The notes under the pieces are model-generated. The model saw only the letters and a list, made by a program, of their open reading frames with translations. It was not told where the DNA came from and searched no databases. A stretch of 64,000 nt of DNA from Streptomyces beigongshangae (GTDB taxonomy: Bacteria; Actinomycetota; Actinomycetes; Streptomycetales; Streptomycetaceae), in contig NZ_JAHKJW010000017.1 of NCBI RefSeq assembly GCF_019710745.1, forward strand, positions 62,001-126,000, written 5' to 3'. The position numbers were made by a program, and so were the translations under genes. Of the stretch, positions 26,522-35,462 are shown in pieces (position 1 is the stretch's first letter; every line of letters begins with the position of its first letter).

Positions 26522-26559
26522 TGACAGTCACCCCTTGTCAGCTCACGAAGGTTCGCGAC

Positions 26560-28518
26560 ATGCCTGCCGAAGCCGCTGCGTCGGTGTTCCCACAGCTCGA
26601 AGCCCTGCTCCCGCATGTGCAGAAGCCGATCCAGTACGTCGGCGGAGAGCTCAACTCCACCGTCAAGCCCTGGGAGGCCTGCGACGTCCGCTGGGCGCTG
26701 ATGTACCCGGACGCGTACGAGGTCGGACTGCCCAACCAGGGCGTCATGATCCTCTACGAGGTCCTCAACGAGCGCGAGGGCGTGCTGGCCGAGCGCACGT
26801 ACAGCGTCTGGCCGGACCTGGAGGAGCTGATGCGCGAGCACGGCGTCCCGCAGTTCACGGTGGACGCCCACCGCCCGGTGAAGGCGTTCGACGTGTTCGG
26901 CCTGTCCTTCTCCACGGAGCTGGGCTACACGAACATGCTGACCGCCCTCGACCTGGCCGGCATCCCGCTGGAGTCGAAGGACCGCGGCCTCGACGACCCG
27001 ATCGTCCTGGCCGGCGGCCACGCCGCCTTCAACCCGGAGCCGATCGCCGACTTCATCGACGCGGCGATCATCGGCGACGGCGAGCAGGCCGTGCTCGACA
27101 TGACGGACATCATCCGCGCCTGGAAGGCGGAGGGCCGCCCCGGCGGACGCGAGGAGGTCCTCCTCCGCCTCGCGAGGACGGGCTCGGTCTACATCCCCGC
27201 CTTCTACGACGTGGAGTACCTCGCCGACGGCCGTATCGCCCGGGTGGTCCCCAACAGGTCCGGTGTCCCGTGGCGCGTGTCCAAGCACACCGTCATGGAC
27301 CTGGACGAGTGGCCCTACCCGAAGCAGCCCCTCGTGCCGCTCGCGGAGACCGTCCACGAACGCATGTCGGTGGAGATCTTCCGCGGCTGCACCCGCGGCT
27401 GCCGCTTCTGCCAGGCGGGCATGATCACCCGCCCGGTCCGCGAGCGCTCCATCACGGGAATCGGCGAGATGGTCGAGAAGGGCCTGAAGGCGACCGGCTT
27501 CGAGGAGGTCGGCCTGCTCTCCCTCTCCTCGGCGGACCACTCCGAGATCGGCGACATCGCCAAGGGCCTGGCCGACCGGTACGAGGAGGACAAGGTCGGA
27601 CTCTCCCTCCCCTCCACCCGCGTCGACGCCTTCAACGTGGACCTGGCGAACGAGCTGACCCGCAACGGCCGCCGCTCCGGTCTGACCTTCGCCCCCGAGG
27701 GCGGCTCCGAGCGCATGCGCAAGGTCATCAACAAGATGGTCTCGGAGGAGGACCTCATCCGGACCGTCTCGACGGCGTACGGCAACGGCTGGCGTCAGGT
27801 CAAGCTGTACTTCATGTGCGGCCTGCCCACCGAGACGGACGAGGACGTCCTGCAGATCGCGGACATGGCGATGAACGTGATCGCCGAGGGCCGCAAGGTC
27901 TCCGGCCAGAACGACATCCGCTGCACGGTCTCCATCGGCGGCTTCGTCCCCAAGCCCCACACGCCGTTCCAGTGGGCCCCGCAGCTCTCCGCCGAGGAGA
28001 CGGACGCCCGCCTCACGAAGCTCCGCGACAAGATCCGCGGCGACAAGAAGTACGGCCGCTCCATCGGCTTCCGCTACCACGACGGCAAGCCCGGCATCGT
28101 GGAGGGCCTGCTCTCCCGCGGCGACCGCCGCATCGGCTCCGTCATCCGCGCCGTCTACGAGGACGGCGGCCGCTTCGACGGCTGGCGCGAGCACTTCTCG
28201 TACGACCGCTGGATGCGCTGCGCCGACAAGACGCTCCCCGCGTTCGGCGTGGACGTCGACTGGTACACCACCCGCGAGCGCACCTACGAGGAGGTCCTGC
28301 CCTGGGACCACCTCGACTCCGGCCTGGACAAGGACTGGCTCTGGGAGGACTGGCAGGACGCACTCGACGAGACGGAGGTCGACGACTGCCGGTGGACCCC
28401 TTGTTTCGATTGTGGCGTATGTCCTGCCATGTCCACGGAAATTCAGGTGGGCCCGACGGGCAAGAAGCTGCTGCCGCTGACGGTGAAGCAGCCGGTGGCC
28501 GGCGGGCACGTCCACTGA
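26560..28518 (+). CDS. B12-binding radical SAM protein, TIGR03960-type, function unknown
   Basis: A 652-residue radical SAM enzyme of the uncharacterised family encoded beside RNase E/G. The N-terminal half is a cobalamin-binding-like Rossmann region (FDVFGLSFSTELGYTN, VLAGGHAAFNPEPIADF). The radical SAM cluster motif CTRGCRFC places cysteines at 277, 281 and 284, followed by the GLLSLSSADHSEI strand and SLPSTRVDAF. The C-terminus carries an extra cysteine cluster (C610, C615, C618, C621) that could hold another Fe-S centre. The start ATG 26560 has AAGG at 8 nt. The companion TIGR03936 gene follows. In some bacteria the two are fused. The substrate is unknown. Confidence 0.92.
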   Translation: MPAEAAASVFPQLEALLPHVQKPIQYVGGELNSTVKPWEACDVRWALMYPDAYEVGLPNQGVMILYEVLNEREGVLAERTYSVWPDLEELMREHGVPQFTVDAHRPVKAFDVFGLSFSTELGYTNMLTALDLAGIPLESKDRGLDDPIVLAGGHAAFNPEPIADFIDAAIIGDGEQAVLDMTDIIRAWKAEGRPGGREEVLLRLARTGSVYIPAFYDVEYLADGRIARVVPNRSGVPWRVSKHTVMDLDEWPYPKQPLVPLAETVHERMSVEIFRGCTRGCRFCQAGMITRPVRERSITGIGEMVEKGLKATGFEEVGLLSLSSADHSEIGDIAKGLADRYEEDKVGLSLPSTRVDAFNVDLANELTRNGRRSGLTFAPEGGSERMRKVINKMVSEEDLIRTVSTAYGNGWRQVKLYFMCGLPTETDEDVLQIADMAMNVIAEGRKVSGQNDIRCTVSIGGFVPKPHTPFQWAPQLSAEETDARLTKLRDKIRGDKKYGRSIGFRYHDGKPGIVEGLLSRGDRRIGSVIRAVYEDGGRFDGWREHFSYDRWMRCADKTLPAFGVDVDWYTTRERTYEEVLPWDHLDSGLDKDWLWEDWQDALDETEVDDCRWTPCFDCGVCPAMSTEIQVGPTGKKLLPLTVKQPVAGGHVH

Positions 28519-28665
28519 GCGGCTCCCGCGTCACGGTCACGCGTCACGGAGGGGTGAGCCGGCGGCGGCACGTTCGAGGACGGACGCAGCGGGAAACCGC
28601 GGTGGTGGGTCCGCACGGACCGCCGGCCGGCCCGCTCCCGGCGGGAACCGCCCGCGGCCGGGACA

Positions 28666-28686
28666 CGTACTCTAGGTAGGAGTACG
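28666..28686. promoter_or_regulatory. Inverted repeat ahead of the TIGR03936 gene
   Basis: CGTACTC-TAGGTAG-GAGTACG is a 7-bp perfect inverted repeat containing TACTCT and TAGGTAG -10-like sequences, 28 nt before the likely CTG start. It may be an operator over an internal promoter. Confidence 0.4.
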
Positions 28687-28713
28687 ACCGCACTCACGAA
28701 GGACTGAGCGACA

Positions 28714-29550
28714 CTGGGCAAGCGACAGCCCGAAGGCCCGCCGCCCGCACCCGCGGTGCAGCGCATCCGACTGCGTTACACCAAGCGCGGCCGCCTCCGG
28801 TTCACCAGCCACCGTGACTTCCAGCGTGCCTTCGAGCGGGCGCTGCGCCGGGCCGAGGTGCCCATGGCGTACTCGGCGGGGTTCACGCCGCATCCGAAGG
28901 TGTCGTACGCCAATGCCGCACCCACCGGCACGGGCAGTGAGGCGGAGTACCTGGAGATCGCGCTCACCGAGGCGCGCGATCCCGAGACCCTGCGCGCGCT
29001 CCTCGACGAGTCGATGCCCGTCGGGCTCGACATCGTCGACGCCGTGGAGGCCCGCACGCCGGGTCTCGCCGACCGCCTCACCGCGTCCGTGTGGGAGCTG
29101 CGCCTCGACGGCGTGTCCCCGGCGGACGCGGAGCGCGCGGTCGACGCCTTCACGGCGGCCGGGACCGTCGAGGTGCAGCGCAAGGCGAAGAACGGCATCC
29201 GCACCTTCGACGCCCGCGGCCCCGTCGCGGGTCTGGAGGCGCACAGCGCACCGTCGGCGGCACACGGCCCACAGGCTGATAGGCCGACCGGCCAGGCCTG
29301 TGCGATACTGCGGCTGGTTGTTCGGCACGTGACGCCTGCCGTTCGACCTGACGACGTCCTGTCCGGTCTCCGAGCTGTGGCCGACCTGGCGCCGCCGGTC
29401 CCCGCAGCGGTGACCAGGCTGGCGCAGGGGCTGTTCGATGAAGAGACCGGCACGGTGACCGACCCGCTCGCGCCCGACCGCGAGGCAGCAGCACCCTCCC
29501 CGGTCCTTTCCGGGGACACCGCAGTTGCCGCCGCGAAGGCGTCGGTGTAA
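28714..29550 (+). CDS. TIGR03936-type radical-SAM-linked protein (DUF2344)
   Basis: A protein of 264 residues if begun at GTG 28756, or 278 if begun at the in-frame CTG at 28714. The CTG is preferred because GAAGGA lies 10 nt before it and none precedes the GTG. The conserved N-terminal core RLRYTKRGRLRFTSHRD and FTPHPKVSYANAAPTGTGS identify the family, which is always next to or fused to the TIGR03960 radical SAM protein. It probably binds substrate RNA or presents substrate to that enzyme; this is inference. Codons after residue about 175 (AGG, ATA, GTT, CGA) are atypically AT-rich, which suggests that part of the next gene's promoter overlaps them. Confidence 0.85.
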   Translation: MGKRQPEGPPPAPAVQRIRLRYTKRGRLRFTSHRDFQRAFERALRRAEVPMAYSAGFTPHPKVSYANAAPTGTGSEAEYLEIALTEARDPETLRALLDESMPVGLDIVDAVEARTPGLADRLTASVWELRLDGVSPADAERAVDAFTAAGTVEVQRKAKNGIRTFDARGPVAGLEAHSAPSAAHGPQADRPTGQACAILRLVVRHVTPAVRPDDVLSGLRAVADLAPPVPAAVTRLAQGLFDEETGTVTDPLAPDREAAAPSPVLSGDTAVAAAKASV

Positions 29551-29799
29551 GGAAGGTCCCGCGTAGGGACGTACGTCGAAGCGCCGCCCTGGTATCCGGG
29601 AGCCACCTGGTTCGGGCAGCGCACCGACCACAAGACTTTCGCCAGGCCGTACGCACACAGGGCGTACGGAACCGGCGAGACAGGACACAGAGAGCTCCCG
29701 TGCGGCGCCCGCGCCCCGGACGGCGGCACCGCGCAACGCGCGAGCCGCGGACGTCACCGGATCCGCGGCGCCCGGGAGCCTGACGGGAGATCCACCCGC
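29551..29799 (+). promoter_or_regulatory. Leader region of the RNase E/G gene
   Basis: This 249-bp gap holds hairpins GTCCC-N5-GGGAC (about 29567) and CCGTACGC-N7-GCGTACGG (29647-29669) but no gene. RNase E in other bacteria is autoregulated through its 5' leader; whether these structures do that here is unknown. Confidence 0.4.
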
Positions 29800-32700
29800 A
29801 TGCTCGAGCCCACCGAACCGACTGAGCCCAACGAGCCCACTGAGCCCAACGAGCCCACTGAGCCTCTCAGCGGGTCCGACCACGACACTCCCAGCGACAC
29901 GCTGCCGCCGCGCCGTCGCCGTCGCGCCGCCTCCCGGCCCGCGGGACCGCCCTCGGCCAACGCCGAAGGCGCCGCCGCGGCAGGGACCACGGCACCGGCC
30001 GTACCGGGCGGCGACTCCGCCGACCGCACGGCGGAAGCGGCACCGGAGACCGACGGGACGACGGACACCGCAGCGGAGATCGAGGCGGCGGAGGCGGCGA
30101 TGACCGCCGAGACCGCCACCGCCGATCCCGCCACCCCGGGTCCCGACGAGACGTCCGTGGAGGCGCCGGCCGCCGAGGCCGCGTCCGCCCCGCGTGCGCG
30201 TCGCCGTGCCACGCGCCGGGCGTCCGCCCCCGCGGGCGCACCGCAGGCCACCGAGCCGGCGGACGCCGCCGCGGCGGCGGGTGACCAGGCCGCCGAGGCC
30301 CCCGCACCCGTTGAGGCCGCTGCGCCGGTCGAGGCGGAGGCCGCGCCTGCTCCGCGTGCGCGTCGCCGTGCGACGCGCCGTGCCACCGCGCCCACCGGTG
30401 CGCCCCAGACCGCTGATGCCGCTGATGCCGCTGGTGCCGACGCCGGTGCCGCTCCGGTGGCCGACGAGGCATCCGCGCCTGCCGAGGTCGCTGCCGTACC
30501 GGTTGTGGAGGTGCGGTCCGAGACGGCTGACGCGCCGGTCGAGGCGGAGGCCGCGCCCGCTCCGCGTGCGCGTCGCCGTGCCACGCGCCGTGCCACCGCG
30601 CCCACCGGTGCGCCCCAGACCGCTGATGCCGCTGGTGCCGACGCCGGTGCCGCTCCGGTGGCCGACGAGGCATCCGCGCCTGCCGAGGTCGCTGCCGTAC
30701 CGGTTGTGGAGGTGCGGTCCGAGACGGCTGACGCGCCGGTCGAGGCGGAGGCCGCGCCTGCTCCGCGTGCGCGTCGCCGTGCGACGCGCCGTGCCACCGC
30801 GCCCACCGGTGCGCCCCAGACCGCTGATGCCGCTGATGCCGCTGGTGCCGACGCCGGTGCCGCTCCGGTGGCCGACGAGGCATCCGCGCCTGCCGAGGTC
30901 GCTGCCGTACCGGTTGTGGAGGTGCGGTCCGAGACGGCTGACGCGCCGGTCGAGGCGGAGGCCGCGCCTGCTCCGCGTGCGCGTCGCCGTGCGACGCGCC
31001 GTGCCACCGCGCCCACCGGTGCGCCCCAGACCGCTGATGCCGCTGATGCCGCTGGTGCCGACGCCGGTGCCGCTCCGGTGGCCGACGAGGCATCCGCGCC
31101 TGCCGAGGTCGCTGCCGTACCGGTTGTGGAGGTGCGGTCCGAGACGGCTGACGCGCCGGTCGAGGCGGAGGCCGCGCCTGCTCCGCGTGCGCGTCGCCGT
31201 GCGACGCGCCGTGCCACCGCGCCCACCGGTGCGCCCCAGACCGCTGATGCCGCTGATGCCGCTGGTGCCGACGCCGGTGCCGCTCCGGTGGCCGACGAGG
31301 CATCCGCGCCTGCCGAGGTCGCTGCCGTACCGGTTGTGGAGGTGCGGTCCGAGACGGCTGACGCGCCGGTCGAGGCGGAGGCCGCGCCCGCTCCGCGTGC
31401 GCGTCGCCGTGCCACACGCCGCGCCACCGCGCCCACCGGTACGCCCCGGACGGAGGCAGAGACGGGAACGGAGGCGGGAACGGAAGCGGAAGCCGTGAGC
31501 CCGCAGGAGCAGGAGGCGTCCGCCCAGCCGGCTCGCCGTGCCACCCGGTCGAGGGCCGCTCGTGCCCAGGACCCCTCCGCGGCCGAGCCCGCCGGGGCAG
31601 AGGTCCGCGACGAGCGCGGAGAGGCCCCCGCGGCCCCCGCGGCCCTTACCGGGAACGACCGGTCCGCCGAGGCCGGGGCACCCGCCGACGCCGAGGACGC
31701 CGCCCCGCGCCGCGCCCGCCGCCGGGCCACCCGCAAGGCCGCCGGAGGCTTCTCCGCGCCCGCGCCGCGCAGGACCGCCGGGGAGGAGTCGGCCCGGCGC
31801 CCCGCACGCCCCGCCGTCGCCGTCTTCCAGGCGCCGGTCTTCACCGAGCCGATGTTCCAGACCCCGGAGCGCGCAGCGGCCGCCGCCGCTGCCGAGGAGA
31901 TCGAGCAGATCGAGGAGATCGACGAGGTCGCGGAGCCGGTCCAGGAGGCCGCCCCCGTGGTCGTCGAGGAGGAGACCGGCGGTTCGCGCCGTCGCCGCCG
32001 CAGGAAGGCCGAGGAGCCCGCCGCACCGGCGGAGCGGACCCCCGTGGAGCGTGCCCCCGAGGTGGCGGTGCCCGCCGACGAGGAACTGCCCGAGGAGGAG
32101 CCGGCGGAGTCCGCCGAGGACGCCGCCGACGGTGACGACGGCGAGGAGACCGGTTCGCGCCGCCGTCGCCGCCGTGGTGGCCGTCGCCGCCGCCGGGGCG
32201 AGTCCGCCGACGACGAGTTCGCCACGGAGCAGACGGACCCCGCCGAGCAGGCCGCCGTGCCCGCCGTGCCTGCCGAGGACACGGTGGACGCGACGGACGC
32301 CGAGGACACCGCCGAGCAGTCCGGGCGGACCGAGGAGGACGCCGCGGACGCGGACGACGAGCACGAGGAGGCCGGCGGCTCCAGCAGCAGCCGTCGCCGC
32401 CGTCGCCGTCGCCGTCGCGCCGGTGACTCCTCCGGCGAGGCCGAGACCGGGACCGGCGAGAGCGACCCCGAGCGCACGGTCGTCAAGGTCCGCGAGCCCC
32501 GCAAGAAGGACGAGCGGCCGTACGACAGCTCGGACGAGGTGCAGTCCATCAAGGGCTCGACCCGTCTGGAGGCCAAGAAGCAGCGCCGCCGTGAAGGCCG
32601 CGAGCAGGGCCGCCGCCGTGTCCCGATCATCACCGAGGCCGAGTTCCTGGCCCGCCGTGAGGCCGTCGAGCGGGTGATGGTCGTCCGCCAGAGCGGCGAG

Positions 32701-35148
32701 CGTACGCAGATCGGTGTCCTGGAGGACGACGTGCTCGTGGAGCACTACGTCAACAAGGAGCAGGCGACCTCGTACGTCGGCAACGTCTACCTGGGCAAGG
32801 TCCAGAACGTGCTGCCGTCGATGGAGGCCGCCTTCATCGACATCGGCAAGGGCCGCAACGCCGTGCTGTACGCCGGTGAGGTCAACTTCGAGGCGCTGGG
32901 CATGGCCAACGGCCCCCGGCGCATCGAGAGCGCCCTGAAGTCCGGCCAGTCGGTCCTCGTCCAGGTGACGAAGGACCCGATCGGCCACAAGGGCGCCCGT
33001 CTGACGAGCCAGGTCTCGCTGCCCGGCCGCTACCTGGTCTACGTGCCCGAGGGCTCGATGACCGGCATCAGCCGCAAGCTGCCCGACACCGAGCGGGCGC
33101 GTCTGAAGACCATCCTCAAGAAGATCGTCCCCGAGGACGCGGGCGTCATCGTGCGCACCGCCGCCGAGGGCGCGAGCGAGGACGAGCTGCGCCGTGACGT
33201 CGAGCGGCTCCAGGCGCAGTGGGAGGACATCCAGAAGAAGGCGAAGAGCGGCGGCAGCTCGAACGCGCCGACGCTGCTGTACGGCGAGCCGGACATGACC
33301 GTCCGTGTCGTGCGCGACATCTTCAACGAGGACTTCTCCAAGGTCATCGTCAGCGGCGACGAGGCGTGGGACACCATCCACGGGTACGTCTCGTACGTCG
33401 CGCCCGACCTGGCGAACCGGCTGTCGAGGTGGACCTCCGAGGTCGACGTCTTCGCCTCGTACCGGATCGACGAGCAGCTCGCCAAGGCGCTGGACCGCAA
33501 GGTCTGGCTGCCGAGCGGCGGTTCGCTGGTCATCGACAAGACCGAAGCGATGATCGTGGTCGACGTCAACACCGGCAAGTTCACCGGCCAGGGCGGCAAC
33601 CTGGAGGAGACGGTCACCAGGAACAACCTGGAGGCGGCCGAGGAGATCGTGCGCCAGCTGCGGCTGCGCGACCTCGGCGGGATCGTCGTCATCGACTTCA
33701 TCGACATGGTCCTGGAGTCCAACCGGGACCTGGTGCTGCGGCGCCTCCTGGAGTGCCTGGGTCGCGACCGTACGAAGCACCAGGTGGCCGAGGTCACCTC
33801 GCTGGGCCTCGTCCAGATGACCCGCAAGCGGGTCGGCCAGGGCCTGCTGGAGTCGTTCTCGGAGACCTGCGTCCACTGCAACGGCCGCGGTGTGATCGTG
33901 CACATGGAGCAGCCGGCCTCCGCGGGAGGCGGCGGCAAGCGCAAGAAGCGCGGTCGCGGCGGTGCCGAGCAGACCCACGAGCACGACCACACGCACGAGC
34001 ACGAGCAGGAGCCGGAGACGGAGACGGCCGCGACGGGCGAGCCGGTCGAGACGGCCGCCGAGCCGGTCGCGTTGCCCGAGCCGCCCGTGGCGGAGTCGCG
34101 CACGGACGCCTTCGTGCCGGACGAGGAGCTCTACAGCAGCGCCGCCGAGGCGGAGGCCGCGGCCACGCGTGGCGGTCGTTCGCGCCGCCGGGCGAGCCGG
34201 CGCGCGTCCGCTCCGGCGGGTGCGCCGCGGTCCGAGTCCCGCAGGTCCGAGCGCCGGAACGAGGTTCCGACCGCGCAGTCCGTGACTCCGGAGGAGGAGG
34301 CCGCGCGTCCCGTGCGGCAGGAGCAGGCCGAGGCCGCCCAGGCCGTGCCCGCCGCGGCCGAGGACCCGGTGGTCGAGGCTCCGGCCGCCACCGAGGCTCC
34401 GGCCGCCACGGACGCTCCGGCCGCCACTGAAGCACCGGCGGTCACCGAGGCATCGACGGCAACGGAAGCCCCCGCCGTGGACGACGCCGCCCCCAAGGGA
34501 CGTACGCGCCGTCGGGCGACCCGCAAGGTGTCCGCGCCCGCCGGTTCGCCCAAGGCGGCCGAGGACGCCGTGGTGACGGTCACCGAGCCGGTCGCCGCGC
34601 CTGCCGCATCCGTCGAGCCCACGGCGGAGCCGGTCGCCGAGGCCGCCCCCGCGGCGGAGCAGCCGGTCGCCGACAGCGCGGCCCCGGCCCGTCCGAGGCG
34701 TCGGGCGGTCCGCAAGGCCACCGCGCCGACCTCGTCCGCGGACACCGCCGTCGTGGTCGTCCCGTCCTCGTCCCCGGGGGCCCCGTCCCCGGTCGCCGAG
34801 GCACCGGCCGAGACCCCCGCGGTATCGGAGCCGACACCGGAGGCACCGGAGGCATCGGAGGCACCGGAGCCTTCCGGTGAGGGCGAGGAGGCCCCCGCCA
34901 AGAAGACGGCGGCCCGCAAGACGGCGAAGAAGGCGACCGCCAAGACGGCGACCGCGAAGAAGACGACGGCGAAGAAGACCGCCGCGAAGAAGACGACGAC
35001 GGCGGCCAAGAAGACGGCCGCCAAGAAGACCACGGCCAAGAAGACGGCGAAGACCGCCAAGACGGCCGCGAAGTCGACGTCGAAGAAGACCGCGGCGGCG
35101 GAACAGCAGACGCCGTCCGGCGTCACGGCCTCCACCGAGGAGGACTGA
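29800..35148 (+). CDS. rne: RNase E/G family endoribonuclease, very long form
   Basis: A 1782-residue endoribonuclease, longer than my recollection of about 1340 for S. coelicolor RNase ES. Residues 1 to about 950 are a Glu/Ala/Pro/Arg-rich disordered arm that contains five near-identical 70-residue repeats (178-547) and Arg clusters such as RRRRRRRRR. The catalytic core starts near 955 with an S1 domain (YVGNVYLGKVQNV), then D1255 (VVDVNTGKFTG) and D1299 (VIDFIDM), which match E. coli D303 and D346, and the zinc-link CVHC (C1357, C1360). A His/Glu stretch (about 1390-1405) and a C-terminal arm with a Lys/Ala/Thr histone-like tail (1700-1768) follow. It processes rRNA and mRNA. Confidence 0.93.
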   Translation: MLEPTEPTEPNEPTEPNEPTEPLSGSDHDTPSDTLPPRRRRRAASRPAGPPSANAEGAAAAGTTAPAVPGGDSADRTAEAAPETDGTTDTAAEIEAAEAAMTAETATADPATPGPDETSVEAPAAEAASAPRARRRATRRASAPAGAPQATEPADAAAAAGDQAAEAPAPVEAAAPVEAEAAPAPRARRRATRRATAPTGAPQTADAADAAGADAGAAPVADEASAPAEVAAVPVVEVRSETADAPVEAEAAPAPRARRRATRRATAPTGAPQTADAAGADAGAAPVADEASAPAEVAAVPVVEVRSETADAPVEAEAAPAPRARRRATRRATAPTGAPQTADAADAAGADAGAAPVADEASAPAEVAAVPVVEVRSETADAPVEAEAAPAPRARRRATRRATAPTGAPQTADAADAAGADAGAAPVADEASAPAEVAAVPVVEVRSETADAPVEAEAAPAPRARRRATRRATAPTGAPQTADAADAAGADAGAAPVADEASAPAEVAAVPVVEVRSETADAPVEAEAAPAPRARRRATRRATAPTGTPRTEAETGTEAGTEAEAVSPQEQEASAQPARRATRSRAARAQDPSAAEPAGAEVRDERGEAPAAPAALTGNDRSAEAGAPADAEDAAPRRARRRATRKAAGGFSAPAPRRTAGEESARRPARPAVAVFQAPVFTEPMFQTPERAAAAAAAEEIEQIEEIDEVAEPVQEAAPVVVEEETGGSRRRRRRKAEEPAAPAERTPVERAPEVAVPADEELPEEEPAESAEDAADGDDGEETGSRRRRRRGGRRRRRGESADDEFATEQTDPAEQAAVPAVPAEDTVDATDAEDTAEQSGRTEEDAADADDEHEEAGGSSSSRRRRRRRRRAGDSSGEAETGTGESDPERTVVKVREPRKKDERPYDSSDEVQSIKGSTRLEAKKQRRREGREQGRRRVPIITEAEFLARREAVERVMVVRQSGERTQIGVLEDDVLVEHYVNKEQATSYVGNVYLGKVQNVLPSMEAAFIDIGKGRNAVLYAGEVNFEALGMANGPRRIESALKSGQSVLVQVTKDPIGHKGARLTSQVSLPGRYLVYVPEGSMTGISRKLPDTERARLKTILKKIVPEDAGVIVRTAAEGASEDELRRDVERLQAQWEDIQKKAKSGGSSNAPTLLYGEPDMTVRVVRDIFNEDFSKVIVSGDEAWDTIHGYVSYVAPDLANRLSRWTSEVDVFASYRIDEQLAKALDRKVWLPSGGSLVIDKTEAMIVVDVNTGKFTGQGGNLEETVTRNNLEAAEEIVRQLRLRDLGGIVVIDFIDMVLESNRDLVLRRLLECLGRDRTKHQVAEVTSLGLVQMTRKRVGQGLLESFSETCVHCNGRGVIVHMEQPASAGGGGKRKKRGRGGAEQTHEHDHTHEHEQEPETETAATGEPVETAAEPVALPEPPVAESRTDAFVPDEELYSSAAEAEAAATRGGRSRRRASRRASAPAGAPRSESRRSERRNEVPTAQSVTPEEEAARPVRQEQAEAAQAVPAAAEDPVVEAPAATEAPAATDAPAATEAPAVTEASTATEAPAVDDAAPKGRTRRRATRKVSAPAGSPKAAEDAVVTVTEPVAAPAASVEPTAEPVAEAAPAAEQPVADSAAPARPRRRAVRKATAPTSSADTAVVVVPSSSPGAPSPVAEAPAETPAVSEPTPEAPEASEAPEPSGEGEEAPAKKTAARKTAKKATAKTATAKKTTAKKTAAKKTTTAAKKTAAKKTTAKKTAKTAKTAAKSTSKKTAAAEQQTPSGVTASTEED
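30331..31440 (+). repeat. Five 210-bp in-frame tandem repeats in rne
   Basis: Copies start at 30331, 30541, 30742, 30952 and 31162, and a partial sixth starts at 31372. The second copy is 201 bp because one GCTGATGCC unit of nine bases is missing. Copies are almost identical at DNA level. Each encodes 70 (once 67) residues with the landmarks EAEAAPAPRARRRATRRAT, GAPQTADAAD and VVEVRSETADAPV. Confidence 0.95.
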
Positions 35149-35170
35149 GGGCTCCGCGGGCCTCGCTCCC

Positions 35171-35213
35171 GACGCCCCCTGACCGGCTGGATGACAGCCG
35201 GTCAGGGGGCGTC
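35171..35213 (+). terminator. Terminator of rne
   Basis: A 19-bp perfect stem (GACGCCCCCTGACCGGCTG and its complement) with a GATGA loop begins 22 nt after the stop codon. Confidence 0.9.
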
Positions 35214-35404
35214 GTCGTCACCCGTACGGCTGAAGCAGTTGTTGGAACTGCTGTTCAGTGGATCTGTTCTGACATATTTTCACCCGTTTTAACGGGTGTC
35301 ACGAACCCCGCCTCCCCCTTCTGCCTCTTGGAGCACGTTCACTTACCTGTAAAACTCATGCGGTCATCGGTATGCACACACAGTGAGCGTCGGGGAGACG
35401 CTCG

Positions 35405-35450
35405 CACGTGGCGTACGTGTCACACGTGGCATACGTGTCACACGTGTCAG
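35405..35450. repeat. 18-bp CACGTG-containing repeat upstream of the PLD-like gene
   Basis: CACGTGGCGTACGTGTCA, CACGTGGCATACGTGTCA and CACGTGTCAG follow each other directly at 35405, 35423 and 35441. Each unit contains palindromic CACGTG and TACGTG-type half sites, ending 12 bp before the start codon. It looks like a multi-copy operator. The remainder of the 314-bp rne-PLD gap shows no gene. Confidence 0.7.
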
Positions 35451-35462
35451 GGGAGGGATCGC

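Noticed and set aside
30331..31440. CRISPR-like regular repeats in rne and at 56262-56425
   Set aside because: Units are contiguous, in frame and coding, with no spacers and no cas genes.
28672..34002. A 1776-residue minus-strand reading opposite the radical SAM-linked gene and rne
   Set aside because: It arises from GC-rich, repeat-containing antisense frames with no start context or domain, while the plus strand has clear RNase E and TIGR03936 motifs.
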